Made by a program: the position numbers and the translations under genes
From: Staphylococcus auricularis
Lineage (GTDB): Bacteria > Bacillota > Bacilli > Staphylococcales > Staphylococcaceae
Assembly (NCBI RefSeq): GCF_001500315.1
Contig: NZ_LLER01000002.1
Span: 186,001 to 250,000, forward strand
Direction of reading: 5' to 3'
Length of the DNA stretch: 64,000 nucleotides
The notes under the pieces: generated by a model
Told to the model about the DNA's origin: nothing
The model's database searches: none
The model's input: the letters and a program-made list of their open reading frames with translations, nothing else
In this document: positions 8,000 to 16,512 of the stretch, piece by piece
Layout: each line of letters starts with the position of its first letter
Numbering within the stretch: position 1 is the stretch's first letter

Positions 8000-9977
8000 A
8001 ACTTACAGCCTCCTTTTCTTTCATACGTTCTTCACGTAAACGTTTTTCATTTTCAGCCACTTCACTAGCTGGAATATGATAACCGTGATCGACTTGGAAA
8101 CTTCTATAAAGCATAGTGCCAAAGATACCGATGAGACAAAGGATTGCTGGAATCAATGTTTCAAAGATAAGGAAGAAGCCGCCGATTGTCATAAAGATAC
8201 CCATCCAGAGACCAACTGTTGTGTTGTTTGGCATGTGAATATCTTTATAGTTGTGGTTGTCTAAGTAGTGACGACCATGTTCTTTAAGATTTACGAATGT
8301 ATCATAATCATTCCAATAAGGTGTGATGGCAAAGTTGTATTTAGGTGGAATAGCTGATGCTGTTGACCATTCTAAAGTACGTCCTAAACCATACCAGTTA
8401 TCACCAGTTGCTTCACGTGGTGATGTGAAATGACTGTAAACAATACTTACGACTAAGAATAAGAAGCCTAAAGCCATTAGTAATGCACCGACAGTTGAAA
8501 TGACGTTTAATAACCACCAACCATCTTCAGGCATGTAAGTGTATAAACGACGTGGCATACCATCTAATCCGAGTACGAATTGTGGTAAGAAACAAACGTT
8601 GAATCCGATCATGAATAACCAGAAGCACCATTTGTTTAACGTTTCGTTTAGTTTGTATCCCATCATCTTAGGATACCAGAAGATTAAACCACCGAGACAG
8701 GCAAATACAACACCTGTTACTAACGTGTAGTGGAAGTGGGCCACTAAGAAGTATGTGTTGTGATATTGATAGTCAGCTGCTGCCATCGCTAACATAACAC
8801 CGGTAACCCCACCTAATAGGAAGTTAGGGATGAACGCGAGTGCGAACAGCATCGGTGATTCGAAGGATATTCGACCTTGGAATAGGGTGAATAACCAGTT
8901 GAACAATTTAACACCGGTTGGAATACCGATCATCATTGTTGTAATTGAGAAGAATGAGTTGATTAATGCACCATTACCCATAGTGAAGAAATGGTGAACC
9001 CATACTAAGAAACTTAAGAATGCAATACCTGCAGTGGCCCAGATCATACTCTTATGACCAAATAAGCGTTTACGGGCGAATGTAGGTATGATTTCTGAGT
9101 AAATACCGAATGCTGGTAGGATAACGATGTACACTTCAGGGTGCCCCCAAACCCAGAAGAAGTTAGCCCATAACATCGGCATACCGCCATTTGCTACTGT
9201 GAAGAACGCAGTGTCAAATATTCTGTCTGCTGTGAATAATGCTAATGCTACAGTAAATGGTGGGAAAGCCAAGATAACGATTAATGAAGTGATAAATGTT
9301 GTCACTGTAAACATTGGCATTTCCATAAATTTCATTGTAGGTGTCTTACATCTAAGTATAGTTACAAAGAAGTTGATACCCGTCATCAGACTTCCGAATC
9401 CCGAAATCTGAATCGCAATTAAGTAATAGTTAACACCTGGACCAGGACTAAATTCACCGGCTAGCGGTGCATAGTTTGTCCAACCTGCTGCTGGTGAACC
9501 ACCAACGATAAATGATAGGTTGAATAACACCATACCTGCGAAGAACAACCAGAAACTAACGTTATTCAATACAGGGAAGGCTACATCGCGTGCACCAATT
9601 TGTAATGGGATAACGATGTTCCATAGTCCGAAGATAAATGGCATCGCCATGAAGATAATCATGATAACACCGTGTGTACTGAATATTTCGTTATAGTGGT
9701 TAGCTTCGAGGAATTTATTATCTGGAATTGTTAATTGAGTACGAATTAATAACGCATCAATACCACCACGTACAAACATAAGTACGGCACAGATTAAATA
9801 CATTAAGCCGATTTTTTTATGGTCGATGGATGTGAACCATTCTTTAAACAAGTATTTCCATAATTTGAAATAAGTTACTAATGCGATAATACCGATAACT
9901 AAGAATGGGGCACCGATTTGTGCTGCCGTGATCATCCAGTTACCATGTACTATCAATTGGTCCCATGGAAAATTCAT
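7989..9977 (-). CDS. qoxB: Quinol oxidase aa3 subunit I QoxB
   Basis: A 662-aa haem-copper oxidase subunit I, the catalytic core reducing O2 with electrons from menaquinol while pumping protons. Visible family motifs: [12 protein letters not shown] (low-spin haem His), [16 protein letters not shown] (CuB His with the linked Tyr), VHHFFTMG (two CuB His) and [12 protein letters not shown] (haem ligands). About 14-15 transmembrane helices, extended at the C-terminus like other quinol oxidase QoxB proteins. Its stop/start junction with qoxA overlaps by 1 base. If cydAB is absent from the genome as well as from this locus, this would be a main terminal oxidase. Confidence 0.97.
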   Translation of the reverse strand: MNFPWDQLIVHGNWMITAAQIGAPFLVIGIIALVTYFKLWKYLFKEWFTSIDHKKIGLMYLICAVLMFVRGGIDALLIRTQLTIPDNKFLEANHYNEIFSTHGVIMIIFMAMPFIFGLWNIVIPLQIGARDVAFPVLNNVSFWLFFAGMVLFNLSFIVGGSPAAGWTNYAPLAGEFSPGPGVNYYLIAIQISGFGSLMTGINFFVTILRCKTPTMKFMEMPMFTVTTFITSLIVILAFPPFTVALALFTADRIFDTAFFTVANGGMPMLWANFFWVWGHPEVYIVILPAFGIYSEIIPTFARKRLFGHKSMIWATAGIAFLSFLVWVHHFFTMGNGALINSFFSITTMMIGIPTGVKLFNWLFTLFQGRISFESPMLFALAFIPNFLLGGVTGVMLAMAAADYQYHNTYFLVAHFHYTLVTGVVFACLGGLIFWYPKMMGYKLNETLNKWCFWLFMIGFNVCFLPQFVLGLDGMPRRLYTYMPEDGWWLLNVISTVGALLMALGFLFLVVSIVYSHFTSPREATGDNWYGLGRTLEWSTASAIPPKYNFAITPYWNDYDTFVNLKEHGRHYLDNHNYKDIHMPNNTTVGLWMGIFMTIGGFFLIFETLIPAILCLIGIFGTMLYRSFQVDHGYHIPASEVAENEKRLREERMKEKEAVSYES

Positions 9978-11110
9978 TAATGTCCACCTCCATGTTCATG
10001 TTCATGTTCATTGTCTTTTTTCTCTAATTCAGATGCTTTTTCATCTTTAGCACCTTCAGAGATTTTTTCCATTTCATCCATATTGTGAGACTCTTCATCT
10101 TTGAGTTCATCACTATATGGTTCGTTGTTGCCTAAGATTACCGGTGTCATACCGTGACGTTCGTAGTTTGGATTTGTAACTTGAACCTTACGCGCTGGTT
10201 TGTCCGGTTTATCTAAAATGTCTTCGGTCATTTCTTCAGGTGTGCTAAAGTTTGGATCTTTTTGTTCATAGTTGTAACGATCGTAAGCATGGAAGATATA
10301 CTCTGGATCAGCTGCTGGATCAACGAATGCCATGTGTGTACCACTGAATGTTAGATTTTCGTTTTCAGTTGTAGGTAACACTTGTTTGTCAAAAGTATCT
10401 TGTGTAAGTACTTTTTTACTTTTGGCATCTTGTACCCAATCATCGAACTCACTTTGGCTAACGGAATGAACATCAAATGTTTGGCGAGCAAATCCTTCAC
10501 CGTTGAAGTTTGAGTTACGTCCTCGGAACGTACCTTCTTGATCAGCGGTTAAAGTCCAGTCCATTGTCATACCAGTCATTGCATATTTCTGACCACCCAA
10601 TTGTGGAATCCAGAAACTTGTCATCATGTCCATAGATTGGAGTTTGAAGACAACTGGTCTATCTTTAGGAATGGTTAAGTGATTTACGGTTTCAATTTTT
10701 TGTTCTGGATATGCAAAGAACCATTTATACCCAGCACTTGTAGCGTAAATCGTAATAGGATCTTCGCTCTTCTCTGGTGTTTCTTCATATAGATATAATG
10801 ATTTAACTGTTGGAATAGCTAAAGCAATAACTATAAGAATCGGAACAATAAACCAGATTGTTTCGATTAAACCATTGTGGTGCATCTTACCAGATTCTTT
10901 TGTATTACCGAGTCTGTATTTGACAAGGAATACTGCGAATAAGATAAGCACTACAGCACAAATAACAAGCATGAAGATAATTGAATAGATAATCAAAAAT
11001 CTTGAGTCGCTTGCTACTGGCCCTTTTGGATTTAATACTTCTACGTTGGAACAACCACTAAGCAAAGCGACTGAGCCAAACAATAGAAGCAAAGACTTAA
11101 ATTTTGACAC
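9977..11110 (-). CDS. qoxA: Quinol oxidase aa3 subunit II QoxA (lipoprotein)
   Basis: A 377-aa subunit II. The N-terminal signal ends in the lipobox LLSGC, so Cys20 is the likely lipid-modified residue. Two transmembrane helices follow (around 38-64 and 84-105), then a cupredoxin domain ([29 protein letters not shown]) that lacks the full CuA ligand set, as in quinol-using enzymes. The C-terminal tail is unusually charged and His-rich ([10 protein letters not shown]), which may be lineage-specific. AGGAGGTCAAAAAAG is the ribosome site. It leads the operon qoxABCD. The upstream 400 bp holds a hairpin at 11300-11344, but I could not assign a clear promoter. Confidence 0.96.
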   Translation of the reverse strand: MSKFKSLLLLFGSVALLSGCSNVEVLNPKGPVASDSRFLIIYSIIFMLVICAVVLILFAVFLVKYRLGNTKESGKMHHNGLIETIWFIVPILIVIALAIPTVKSLYLYEETPEKSEDPITIYATSAGYKWFFAYPEQKIETVNHLTIPKDRPVVFKLQSMDMMTSFWIPQLGGQKYAMTGMTMDWTLTADQEGTFRGRNSNFNGEGFARQTFDVHSVSQSEFDDWVQDAKSKKVLTQDTFDKQVLPTTENENLTFSGTHMAFVDPAADPEYIFHAYDRYNYEQKDPNFSTPEEMTEDILDKPDKPARKVQVTNPNYERHGMTPVILGNNEPYSDELKDEESHNMDEMEKISEGAKDEKASELEKKDNEHEHEHGGGH

Positions 11111-11420
11111 TTTTTTGACCTCCTAATACTACAATTGTAGGGCTTAACACTAATTTTAAGTTATTACTGAATATTTACAAGTGGTTACGGTAAAAAAATT
11201 CTTGTAAAATTTAATTAAGCCCAACAGACGCAAGGTCTGGCGGGCGTTCGACCATTTATTAAAATTATGTGTACATTTTGTGAAAAATGATATATTTAAT
11301 GATAATGGTCTAAAACCACTTAAAATTAGCGAGAACCGTTATCAATTAGGACGCTTCACCTTATTGACAGTTAAATTTTAAACGAACAAATGTACCGCGT
11401 CAAATAGGTGAGAAGGTGAC
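11111..11420. other. Upstream region of qoxA, non-coding
   Basis: No gene is visible. It contains a 10-bp stem (11300-11309 with 11335-11344, TGATAATGGT/ACCGTTATCA, one G-U pair) and TTGTGAAAAATGATA near 11276, which resembles half of a Rex-type site. The qox promoter must lie here but no hexamer pair is convincing. Confidence 0.4.
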
Positions 11421-11472
11421 AAAATAAAAAAATCACAATCAAACGGTTACATCGAACACGTCTAATTGTGAT
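11421..11472 (-). terminator. Terminator after the Ig-like gene
   Basis: An 8-bp stem (11432-11439 with 11465-11472, ATCACAAT/ATTGTGAT) with a long loop, followed on the minus strand by a T-rich run. It lies 43 bp beyond the stop at 11515. Confidence 0.6.
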
Positions 11473-11514
11473 GAATAAATATGTATCATATGTATAAATT
11501 GAAAGAAACAGGTG

Positions 11515-11832
11515 TTATTTCACTTCAATATAACGTACTGTTTTTTCAACAGCACCTTCTGAATCTTCAACTTGGTACTCAATTTTATATTTGCCTACTT
11601 TATTCGTATCAACGTTACCTTCTACGGTAATTTTATCCGTGAGGTCGCCGTCTTCTTTGTCGTAAGCACTCACACCTTTAAGCAAGTTATAGTCAGCACC
11701 TTTATTGATGACAGTGTCTCTTACGCCTTTAATTTGAGGAATAGAATTATCTGTTGCCTCTGCACTGAGGTTCGGTGAAACAAGTGTGGCAGACACACCA
11801 ATCGCTGATAATGACTGGATTAATTTGTTCAT
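11515..11832 (-). CDS. Small secreted bacterial Ig-like domain protein
   Basis: A 105-aa protein with a signal peptide (about residues 1-26, probable cleavage after AEA) followed by a single Ig-like module of the DUF5011/Cry22-type, with VSAYDKEDGDLTDKITVEG and VGKYKIEYQVEDSEGAVEK being the repeat signature seen in surface proteins. No sortase motif or membrane anchor follows, so it is likely secreted or loosely wall-bound. The start is supported by ACGGAGG. The equivalent gene lies between qoxA and folD in S. aureus, where it has been annotated as chitinase-related purely through this domain. No catalytic domain is present. Function unknown. Confidence 0.8.
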   Translation of the reverse strand: MNKLIQSLSAIGVSATLVSPNLSAEATDNSIPQIKGVRDTVINKGADYNLLKGVSAYDKEDGDLTDKITVEGNVDTNKVGKYKIEYQVEDSEGAVEKTVRYIEVK

Positions 11833-11989
11833 AGTTTAAACCTCCGTAAACACGTCGTTTGTTAATTTAACTATACTATAATTTACTGTGCTTGAAAATA
11901 CATCATACTATAGTCTTAATATGAAAAATTTCCTCAAATCCTTGTCATTTGTGAGTTAGTGAATATATTGTGAATTATTTAAAAAGTTC

Positions 11990-12018
11990 TTTAATTTAGC
12001 ATAAAAAAGCACTATGAT
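11990..12018 (+). promoter_or_regulatory. Probable hmp promoter
   Basis: TTTAAT (11990-11995), a 17-nt spacer and TATGAT (12013-12018), 36 nt before the hmp start. The -35 is weak, as expected for a regulated promoter. TTGTGAATTATTT just upstream (from about 11968) resembles one half of a redox (Rex-like) site. Confidence 0.5.
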
Positions 12019-12054
12019 TAAGGTGAACTTATAAGTTATAGGGAGTGATCTTAC

Positions 12055-13200
12055 ATGTTAACAGAACAAGAGAAGGGAATCATCAAAGAAACGGTTCCAG
12101 TACTTCAAGAAAAAGGAACTGATATTACATCTTATTTTTACAATAGAATGTTTAATCAGCATCCAGAACTCAGAAATATGTTCAATCAGACAAACCAAAA
12201 ACAAGGTCTACAATCTACGGCATTAGCACAATCAGTTTTAGCTGCTGCAATGAATATTGATGATTTAACAAATATTCTTCCAGTAGTAAAAGAAATCGGG
12301 CATAAACATTGTGCATTGCAAGTACCAGCAGCAGGTTATGACATTGTTGGTGAAAATTTATTAGCAGCTATTGAAAATGTACTAGGATTGGAATCTGATG
12401 ACCCAATTCTTCAAACATGGGCAAAAGCATACGGGGAAATTGCAGACGTATTTATTCAAGTAGAAAAAGACATTTACAACGAAATGGCATGGGAAGATTT
12501 CCAACCCTTCACTATTTCTAAAATTGAAACGATTTCATCAGATATCAAAGCTTTCACTGTGACTTCAGATAAACATGACTTAAGTCAGTTTAATGCAGGT
12601 CAATATATCACAGTTGATATTGATAATGAAAAATTACCTTATCGAGCAAAACGTCACTATTCAATTGTTGAAGGTGACAAAGATCATTTAACATTTGCGG
12701 TAAAACGTGATGTGACTGACGAACACGAAGGTGAAGTATCACCAATCCTTCACGATGAGTTTAAAGAAGGAGATACAATCTTACTTTCAGCACCAGTTGG
12801 GGTATTCGGAGTTGTAAACGAAGATAAACCACAATTATTTATTGGTTCAGGTGTAGGTGTGACACCACTTATCTCTATGTATAAACAAGTTGCAGCTACA
12901 AGTCCTGCTGTAACGTTTGTACAAAATGTCGTTAATGCAGATGACGTGCCTTATGGTGAAGCGCTTAAAGCTATTGCAGAAGATCATGAGCATGTGGAAC
13001 ATGTGTTACATGATCGTCAATCAGCAGGTCGCATTAATGCAGAAACTGTACAATCTTATATTACGGATGATACAGAAATCTACGTTTGTGGCGGTACACA
13101 ATTCTTAGAATCAGTGATTAATTCACTTAAAGCATCAGGTGTGGATGAAGCGAAAATACACTTTGAATCATTCAAACCGAAATTAGCAGTTGCAGTGTAA
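12055..13200 (+). CDS. hmp: Flavohaemoprotein / nitric oxide dioxygenase Hmp
   Basis: A 381-aa NO dioxygenase converting NO and O2 to nitrate with NAD(P)H. The globin domain is residues 1 to about 140, with a distal Tyr in SYFYNRMF and proximal His85 in IGHKHCALQV. The ferredoxin-reductase-like FAD domain (about 150-260) shows RAKRHYSI, and the NAD domain (about 262-381) shows FIGSGVGVTPLISMYK and YVCGGTQFLE. AGGGAG provides the ribosome site and a strong terminator follows. It is a single-gene unit placed next to qox and protects respiration from NO. In S. aureus, as I recall, hmp is at another locus, so its position here is unusual. Confidence 0.95.
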   Translation: MLTEQEKGIIKETVPVLQEKGTDITSYFYNRMFNQHPELRNMFNQTNQKQGLQSTALAQSVLAAAMNIDDLTNILPVVKEIGHKHCALQVPAAGYDIVGENLLAAIENVLGLESDDPILQTWAKAYGEIADVFIQVEKDIYNEMAWEDFQPFTISKIETISSDIKAFTVTSDKHDLSQFNAGQYITVDIDNEKLPYRAKRHYSIVEGDKDHLTFAVKRDVTDEHEGEVSPILHDEFKEGDTILLSAPVGVFGVVNEDKPQLFIGSGVGVTPLISMYKQVAATSPAVTFVQNVVNADDVPYGEALKAIAEDHEHVEHVLHDRQSAGRINAETVQSYITDDTEIYVCGGTQFLESVINSLKASGVDEAKIHFESFKPKLAVAV

Positions 13201-13239
13201 TGCAGCGATTCAAATAGATAATCTAATGTTTAAAAGCGT

Positions 13240-13276
13240 GGGACGATCTTTCTAAAGAGATCGTCCCTCTTTTTTA
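13240..13276 (+). terminator. hmp terminator
   Basis: A 10-bp GC-rich stem (13240-13249 with 13258-13267, GGGACGATCT/AGATCGTCCC) followed by CTCTTTTTT. Confidence 0.92.
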
Positions 13277-13277
13277 T

Positions 13278-13730
13278 GAATTGAAATAGGGCATAAAGAA
13301 AAGAGAAAGAATTAAACAATACATTTAAGGCATTTGAGAATGTCTTTAAAATTATTAATAGTGTGATGAGAGAAGAAATGTATCACAAGTTAATTAATCT
13401 TATTGATAATCGAATAGTAAATCCGAAGATGAGAGAGTAATGACGGTAGATAAAAATGATGAATTGTTTTTTGAGAGAAAATATCAAAAACAAGAGCCAG
13501 AAATCATTTTTTAAAACGATCGAGATGATGGCTACACTTTATAACAAGCACGCTTTTATGTCGAGAAAATCTATTTGACTACGAGTGCCTCTTAATTAAA
13601 TTGAAAGTGCCAGCGGTTGATAACGTGAGCTATTAATTTAACCGCTGGGCAGCTTCGGGGATTATTAAGGGGCGCAGAATCGTCGCCAAATAGAGGAATT
13701 GCAATAAAGCAATAATATGATATGTTATTT
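13278..13730. other. Decayed intergenic stretch with gene scraps
   Basis: No intact gene. An open frame lacking a convincing start runs to a TAA at about 13439 and includes FENVFKIINSVMREEMYHKL. It meets an ATG in TAATG fashion, opening a 24-codon frame (MTVDKNDELFFERKYQ...) that stops at about 13514. The junction looks like a former two-gene unit. A 9-bp stem (13610-13618 with 13640-13648, CCAGCGGTT/AACCGCTGG) without a T run lies further on. I could not identify the parent genes. Confidence 0.4.
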
Positions 13731-13766
13731 AAGGGAATGTTTATTAAAGGGAATGTTTATTAAAGG
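13731..13766. repeat. Two-copy 16-bp tandem repeat
   Basis: AAGGGAATGTTTATTA occurs at 13731-13746 and again at 13747-13762, followed by a partial third copy starting AAGG. It lies just before a small ORF pair. Confidence 0.85.
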
Positions 13767-13855
13767 ATTGTTTAAATTCTGAAAAGGAGTTTTTTCAATG
13801 AATAAATATATATAAAAAATAGAGCATTTATCGCAATTGTTTTATAGGTTTGAAT

Positions 13856-14026
13856 ATGAGTACTAATAAAAAAATATATTTAACATGTTTAATCATAACT
13901 CTTATTATTTATATCTTTTTACCTGTTATATTTGGAGAAAATAGTTTCTGGATACGTTTGTTTGCTATTTTTCCACTTCTTTTCTTTGGAGCATTTTTAT
14001 TTTCCTCTAACGATAAAGATAAATAA
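13856..14026 (+). CDS. Small two-helix membrane protein, 56 aa
   Basis: An ATG-to-TAA frame of 56 aa, starting MSTNKKIYLTCLIITLIIYI and ending FLFSSNDKDK. Two hydrophobic helices (about residues 7-26 and 31-49) are separated by a short polar turn (GENSF), with charged ends. That layout favours a real membrane peptide over chance. The ribosome site is poor (TAGG at 13846-13849). A strong AAAGGAG at 13783-13789 instead serves a five-codon frame (13798-13815) upstream, so expression may depend on coupling or re-initiation. A terminator-like hairpin follows at 14081-14123. I do not recognise the family. It sits in an accessory stretch beside an IS relic. Confidence 0.5.
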   Translation: MSTNKKIYLTCLIITLIIYIFLPVIFGENSFWIRLFAIFPLLFFGAFLFSSNDKDK

Positions 14027-14080
14027 AATTGAATTAAATTTATTTATAATTTTTTGAGTCTAGGACAAAAACCCAAAAAT

Positions 14081-14123
14081 AATACTCCCTGTTTAGAATT
14101 AACAACGCTAAGCAGGGAGTATT
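14081..14123 (+). terminator. Hairpin inside left IS end, terminator-like
   Basis: An 11-bp stem (14081-14091 with 14113-14123, AATACTCCCTG/CAGGGAGTATT) followed by a T-rich tract. Confidence 0.65.
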
Positions 14124-14221
14124 TGTATTTTAAATATTTTTGTAAAATTACATATCTTCACTTCAAAAAATAAGGCAAGCTCGTATAATTTAATTACCAC
14201 AAAAAACTAACGAGGTGCTTT

Positions 14222-14785
14222 ATGTACAAAGATTATAGCATGACTCAACTTACATTACTAATAGAAATTAAAGTTTTAATATCCAACAATGATGTGGCTT
14301 TCCCAAAAACAAACTCCATCTTACAAAACAATTAATCGTTTTAGAATAAACCTTAAAATTTATGCATTACTGGAATCACTTTTCGTTCAATTTCATAGTC
14401 AATGAATTAAACAGTACCTCGTTATCATAAAAGACTTGAGTTTAAAAGATATGCATATCGCAAAGATAGACATGGTTTTAAGAGAGACTTTAAATTGTAT
14501 GAATGTGATGATTGTTCTAACTGTCACTCATAAAACAATGCATGAAAACAAATTCAAAGAGGAACAAAAAATAATGAAAAATTATAATTGGGAGTATTTT
14601 CAAAGCTCAAATTAATAAAATGCTTTCAGAGCTAGAAACTAAAAAATCTACGGTCAAAGAAAATTGATGTAGAGCCAGTTTTTGGATTCGTGAAGGCTAT
14701 TTTGGGTTTCACTCGGATGTTAGTTCGTGGAATCTAAAAAGTAAAACGAGAGCCTGGACTTGCATTAATGGCCTCAAATATGAGA
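14222..14785 (+). pseudogene. Degraded IS1182-family transposase
   Basis: Frames can be stitched together that match the staphylococcal IS1182 transposase as I recall it. The N-terminus MYKDYSMTQLTLLIEIKVLI joins directly to a mid-protein block MMWLSQKQTPSYKTINRFRI and SLFVQFHSQ. Further blocks are KRYAYRKDRHGFKRDFKLYE with CDDCSNC, then IDVEPVFGFVKAILGFTRML and KVKREPGLALMASNMRK. Several stops and frameshifts interrupt them, and the DDE catalytic core between QFHSQ and KRYAY is deleted. The gene cannot encode an active enzyme. Order and direction agree with a single ancestral insertion flanked by the inverted ends at 14056 and 14902. Confidence 0.85.
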
Positions 14786-14813
14786 AAAAAAGTAGCTCAT
14801 CGAGCTACTTTTT
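14786..14813. terminator. Terminator-like hairpin in the IS relic
   Basis: A near-perfect stem (AAAAAGTAGCTC / GAGCTACTTTTT, about 12 bp) with a 3-nt loop and A/T runs on both sides. Confidence 0.65.
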
Positions 14814-14824
14814 ATTAGAAAATG

Positions 14825-14873
14825 AAAAACAGTGGTTATTGTTAAAATTTATAACAAATAACCACTGTTTTTT
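14825..14873. terminator. Hairpin between IS relic and folD, probable folD terminator
   Basis: A 16-bp stem (14825-14840 with 14857-14872, AAAAACAGTGGTTATT/AATAACCACTGTTTTT) with T runs in both directions. It lies about 85 bp past the folD stop. Confidence 0.75.
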
Positions 14874-14956
14874 CAGAAGCAAGAACGTTTTGTCTCAGCC
14901 TCTCTTTTTATCAGCAGGTGTGATAAAAATGTGTGTTAAATCGCTATGAGCATGAA

Positions 14957-15814
14957 TTATTCAATGCCGCGACGCATTTTTTCTGCTAATAATGTGTTGT
15001 TAAGTACCATTGTAATTGTCATTGGGCCGACGCCACCAGGTACAGGTGTAATTGCACCAGCAATTTCTTTAACGTCATCGTATTCAACGTCACCTTTTAA
15101 TTTACCATTTTCATCTGGAGTATTACCGACGTCAATCACAACAGCGCCTTCTTTAACATCATCTTTTGTTACTAAGCCAGGACGACCTACTGCACTCACG
15201 ATCACGTCAGCATTTTTTAAGTGACTGTGCATATCTTTTGAGTGAGAGTGTAGTGTTGTCACTGTTGCATTTTTTTGTAGTAATAATTTAGAAACCGGTT
15301 GACCTACGATGTGGCTACGTCCAAGAACGACAGCATCTTTACCATCTAAGTCGATGTCTGCGTGATTTAATAATTCCATCACACCAAGTGGTGTACATGG
15401 TACAAATGTTTGTTCATCGATGTATAATTTACCAATATTTGTTGGATGGAAACCATCCACGTCTTTATCAGGGTTAATAGATTCTAATACTTTTTGTTCA
15501 CTGACTTGGTCAGGTAGTGGCACTTGTACAAGAATACCACTTACTGAGTCATCTTCATTTAATCGTTTTAATTCATTTAATACTTCTTCTTCTGTTGATG
15601 ATTCTTCTAAATGAACGATTTCAGAAATCATTCCAATTTTTTCTGCTGCTTTTTTCTTAGATTTAACATAACTCATACTTGCACCGTCATTACCTACTAG
15701 AATAACAGATAATTTAGGTGTGTAACCCTTTTCTTTTAAAGCTTCAACTTGGTCTTGTAAACCTTGTCTGTAGTCCTTAGCAATTTGTTTACCGTCTAAA
15801 ACTTTAGCAACCAT
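14957..15814 (-). CDS. folD: Methylenetetrahydrofolate dehydrogenase/cyclohydrolase FolD
   Basis: A 285-aa bifunctional enzyme interconverting 5,10-methylene-THF, 5,10-methenyl-THF and 10-formyl-THF in the cytosol. Motifs: [15 protein letters not shown] with the catalytic Tyr/Lys, [20 protein letters not shown], the nucleotide loop [17 protein letters not shown], and the C-terminal [17 protein letters not shown]. The ribosome site (AGGAGG) lies just before the ATG. Divergent from the pur operon, to which it supplies 10-formyl-THF for PurN and PurH, so shared control through the 206-bp gap is plausible. Confidence 0.97.
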   Translation of the reverse strand: MVAKVLDGKQIAKDYRQGLQDQVEALKEKGYTPKLSVILVGNDGASMSYVKSKKKAAEKIGMISEIVHLEESSTEEEVLNELKRLNEDDSVSGILVQVPLPDQVSEQKVLESINPDKDVDGFHPTNIGKLYIDEQTFVPCTPLGVMELLNHADIDLDGKDAVVLGRSHIVGQPVSKLLLQKNATVTTLHSHSKDMHSHLKNADVIVSAVGRPGLVTKDDVKEGAVVIDVGNTPDENGKLKGDVEYDDVKEIAGAITPVPGGVGPMTITMVLNNTLLAEKMRRGIE

Positions 15815-15893
15815 GAAAAATTTCCTCCTTTGAATATTGGATAGTAGAACATTACCCTAACGATACGGTGGTTAACCATTTTAATTTTAACTA

Positions 15894-15937
15894 AAAACCG
15901 TAAGTTAAAATCAAAAATATGGATAAAGTTCGATTTT
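15894..15937 (+). promoter_or_regulatory. Candidate PurR box pair
   Basis: AAAACCGTAAGTT (15894-15906) and, inverted, AAATCGAACTTTA (15937-15925) resemble the Bacillus-type PurBox AWWWCCGAACWWT. They lie head to head about 18 bp apart, immediately upstream of the pur promoter and between folD and purE. Similarity is partial, so assignment is inference. Confidence 0.55.
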
Positions 15938-15941
15938 TGAA

Positions 15942-15970
15942 TTGAATAACGAGATAATTCTTGCTATCCT
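15942..15970 (+). promoter_or_regulatory. pur operon promoter
   Basis: TTGAAT (15942-15947), a 17-nt spacer and TATCCT (15965-15970), about 60 nt before purE and directly downstream of the PurBox-like pair. Confidence 0.6.
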
Positions 15971-16029
15971 ATATATGTAATATACAACTTATATGAGTTG
16001 AATTTCAAATTTTTGAAAGGGTGTTCATT

Positions 16030-16512
16030 TTGAAAGTAGCAGTCATCATGGGTAGTTCATCTGATTGGACAATGATGAAAGAAAGTTGTGACATGTTAGA
16101 AACATTTGGTATTCCGTACGATGCTAAGGTTGTTTCAGCACATCGTACGCCTCAATTAATGTATGAGTTTGCTTCAGAAGCAAGAAATAATGGATATGAC
16201 GTCATCATTGCCGGTGCGGGAGGTGCTGCACACTTACCTGGTATGGTCGCAGCATTAACGACAGCGCCAGTCATTGGTGTACCGATTGAATCTAAAAGCT
16301 TAAAAGGATTAGATTCTTTACTTTCTATCGTACAAATGCCAGGGGGTATTCCAGTTGCAACGACAGCGATTGGGAAAGCAGGTGCGAAAAATGCCGGCAT
16401 TCTCGCTGCAAGAATTTTAAGTATCGGTCATCCAGAAGTGCAAGACAAACTCAAACAATATGAAGATCAATTAGCTGAGAAAGTGAGTGAAATGCAAAAT
16501 GACCTTCGATAA
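16030..16512 (+). CDS. purE: N5-carboxyaminoimidazole ribonucleotide mutase PurE
   Basis: A 160-aa class I PurE that converts N5-CAIR to CAIR. Signature segments [18 protein letters not shown] and [16 protein letters not shown] form the active site. The TTG at 16030 is chosen because the family begins [13 protein letters not shown]. The alternative GTG at 16021 abuts the GAAAGGG ribosome site with no spacing. It is the first gene of the eleven-gene pur operon and overlaps purK by 14 bp. Confidence 0.95.
   Translation: MKVAVIMGSSSDWTMMKESCDMLETFGIPYDAKVVSAHRTPQLMYEFASEARNNGYDVIIAGAGGAAHLPGMVAALTTAPVIGVPIESKSLKGLDSLLSIVQMPGGIPVATTAIGKAGAKNAGILAARILSIGHPEVQDKLKQYEDQLAEKVSEMQNDLR

Larger units (their letters stand above)
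14056..14902 (+). mobile_element. Relic IS1182-family insertion sequence
   Basis: The left end GAGTCTAGGACAAAAAC (from 14056) and the right end, whose reverse complement is GAGGCTGAGACAAAAC (ending 14902), match at about 13 of 16 positions and look like degenerate terminal inverted repeats. Between them lies a broken IS1182-type transposase. The element is about 850 bp, less than half the size of an intact copy, so it has lost internal sequence. Hairpins at 14081-14123 and 14825-14873 lie just inside each end. No clear target duplication is visible. Confidence 0.7.

Noticed and set aside
13731..13766. Short direct repeats considered as a CRISPR array
   Set aside because: Only two abutting copies with no spacers and no cas genes nearby. 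It is a simple tandem duplication.
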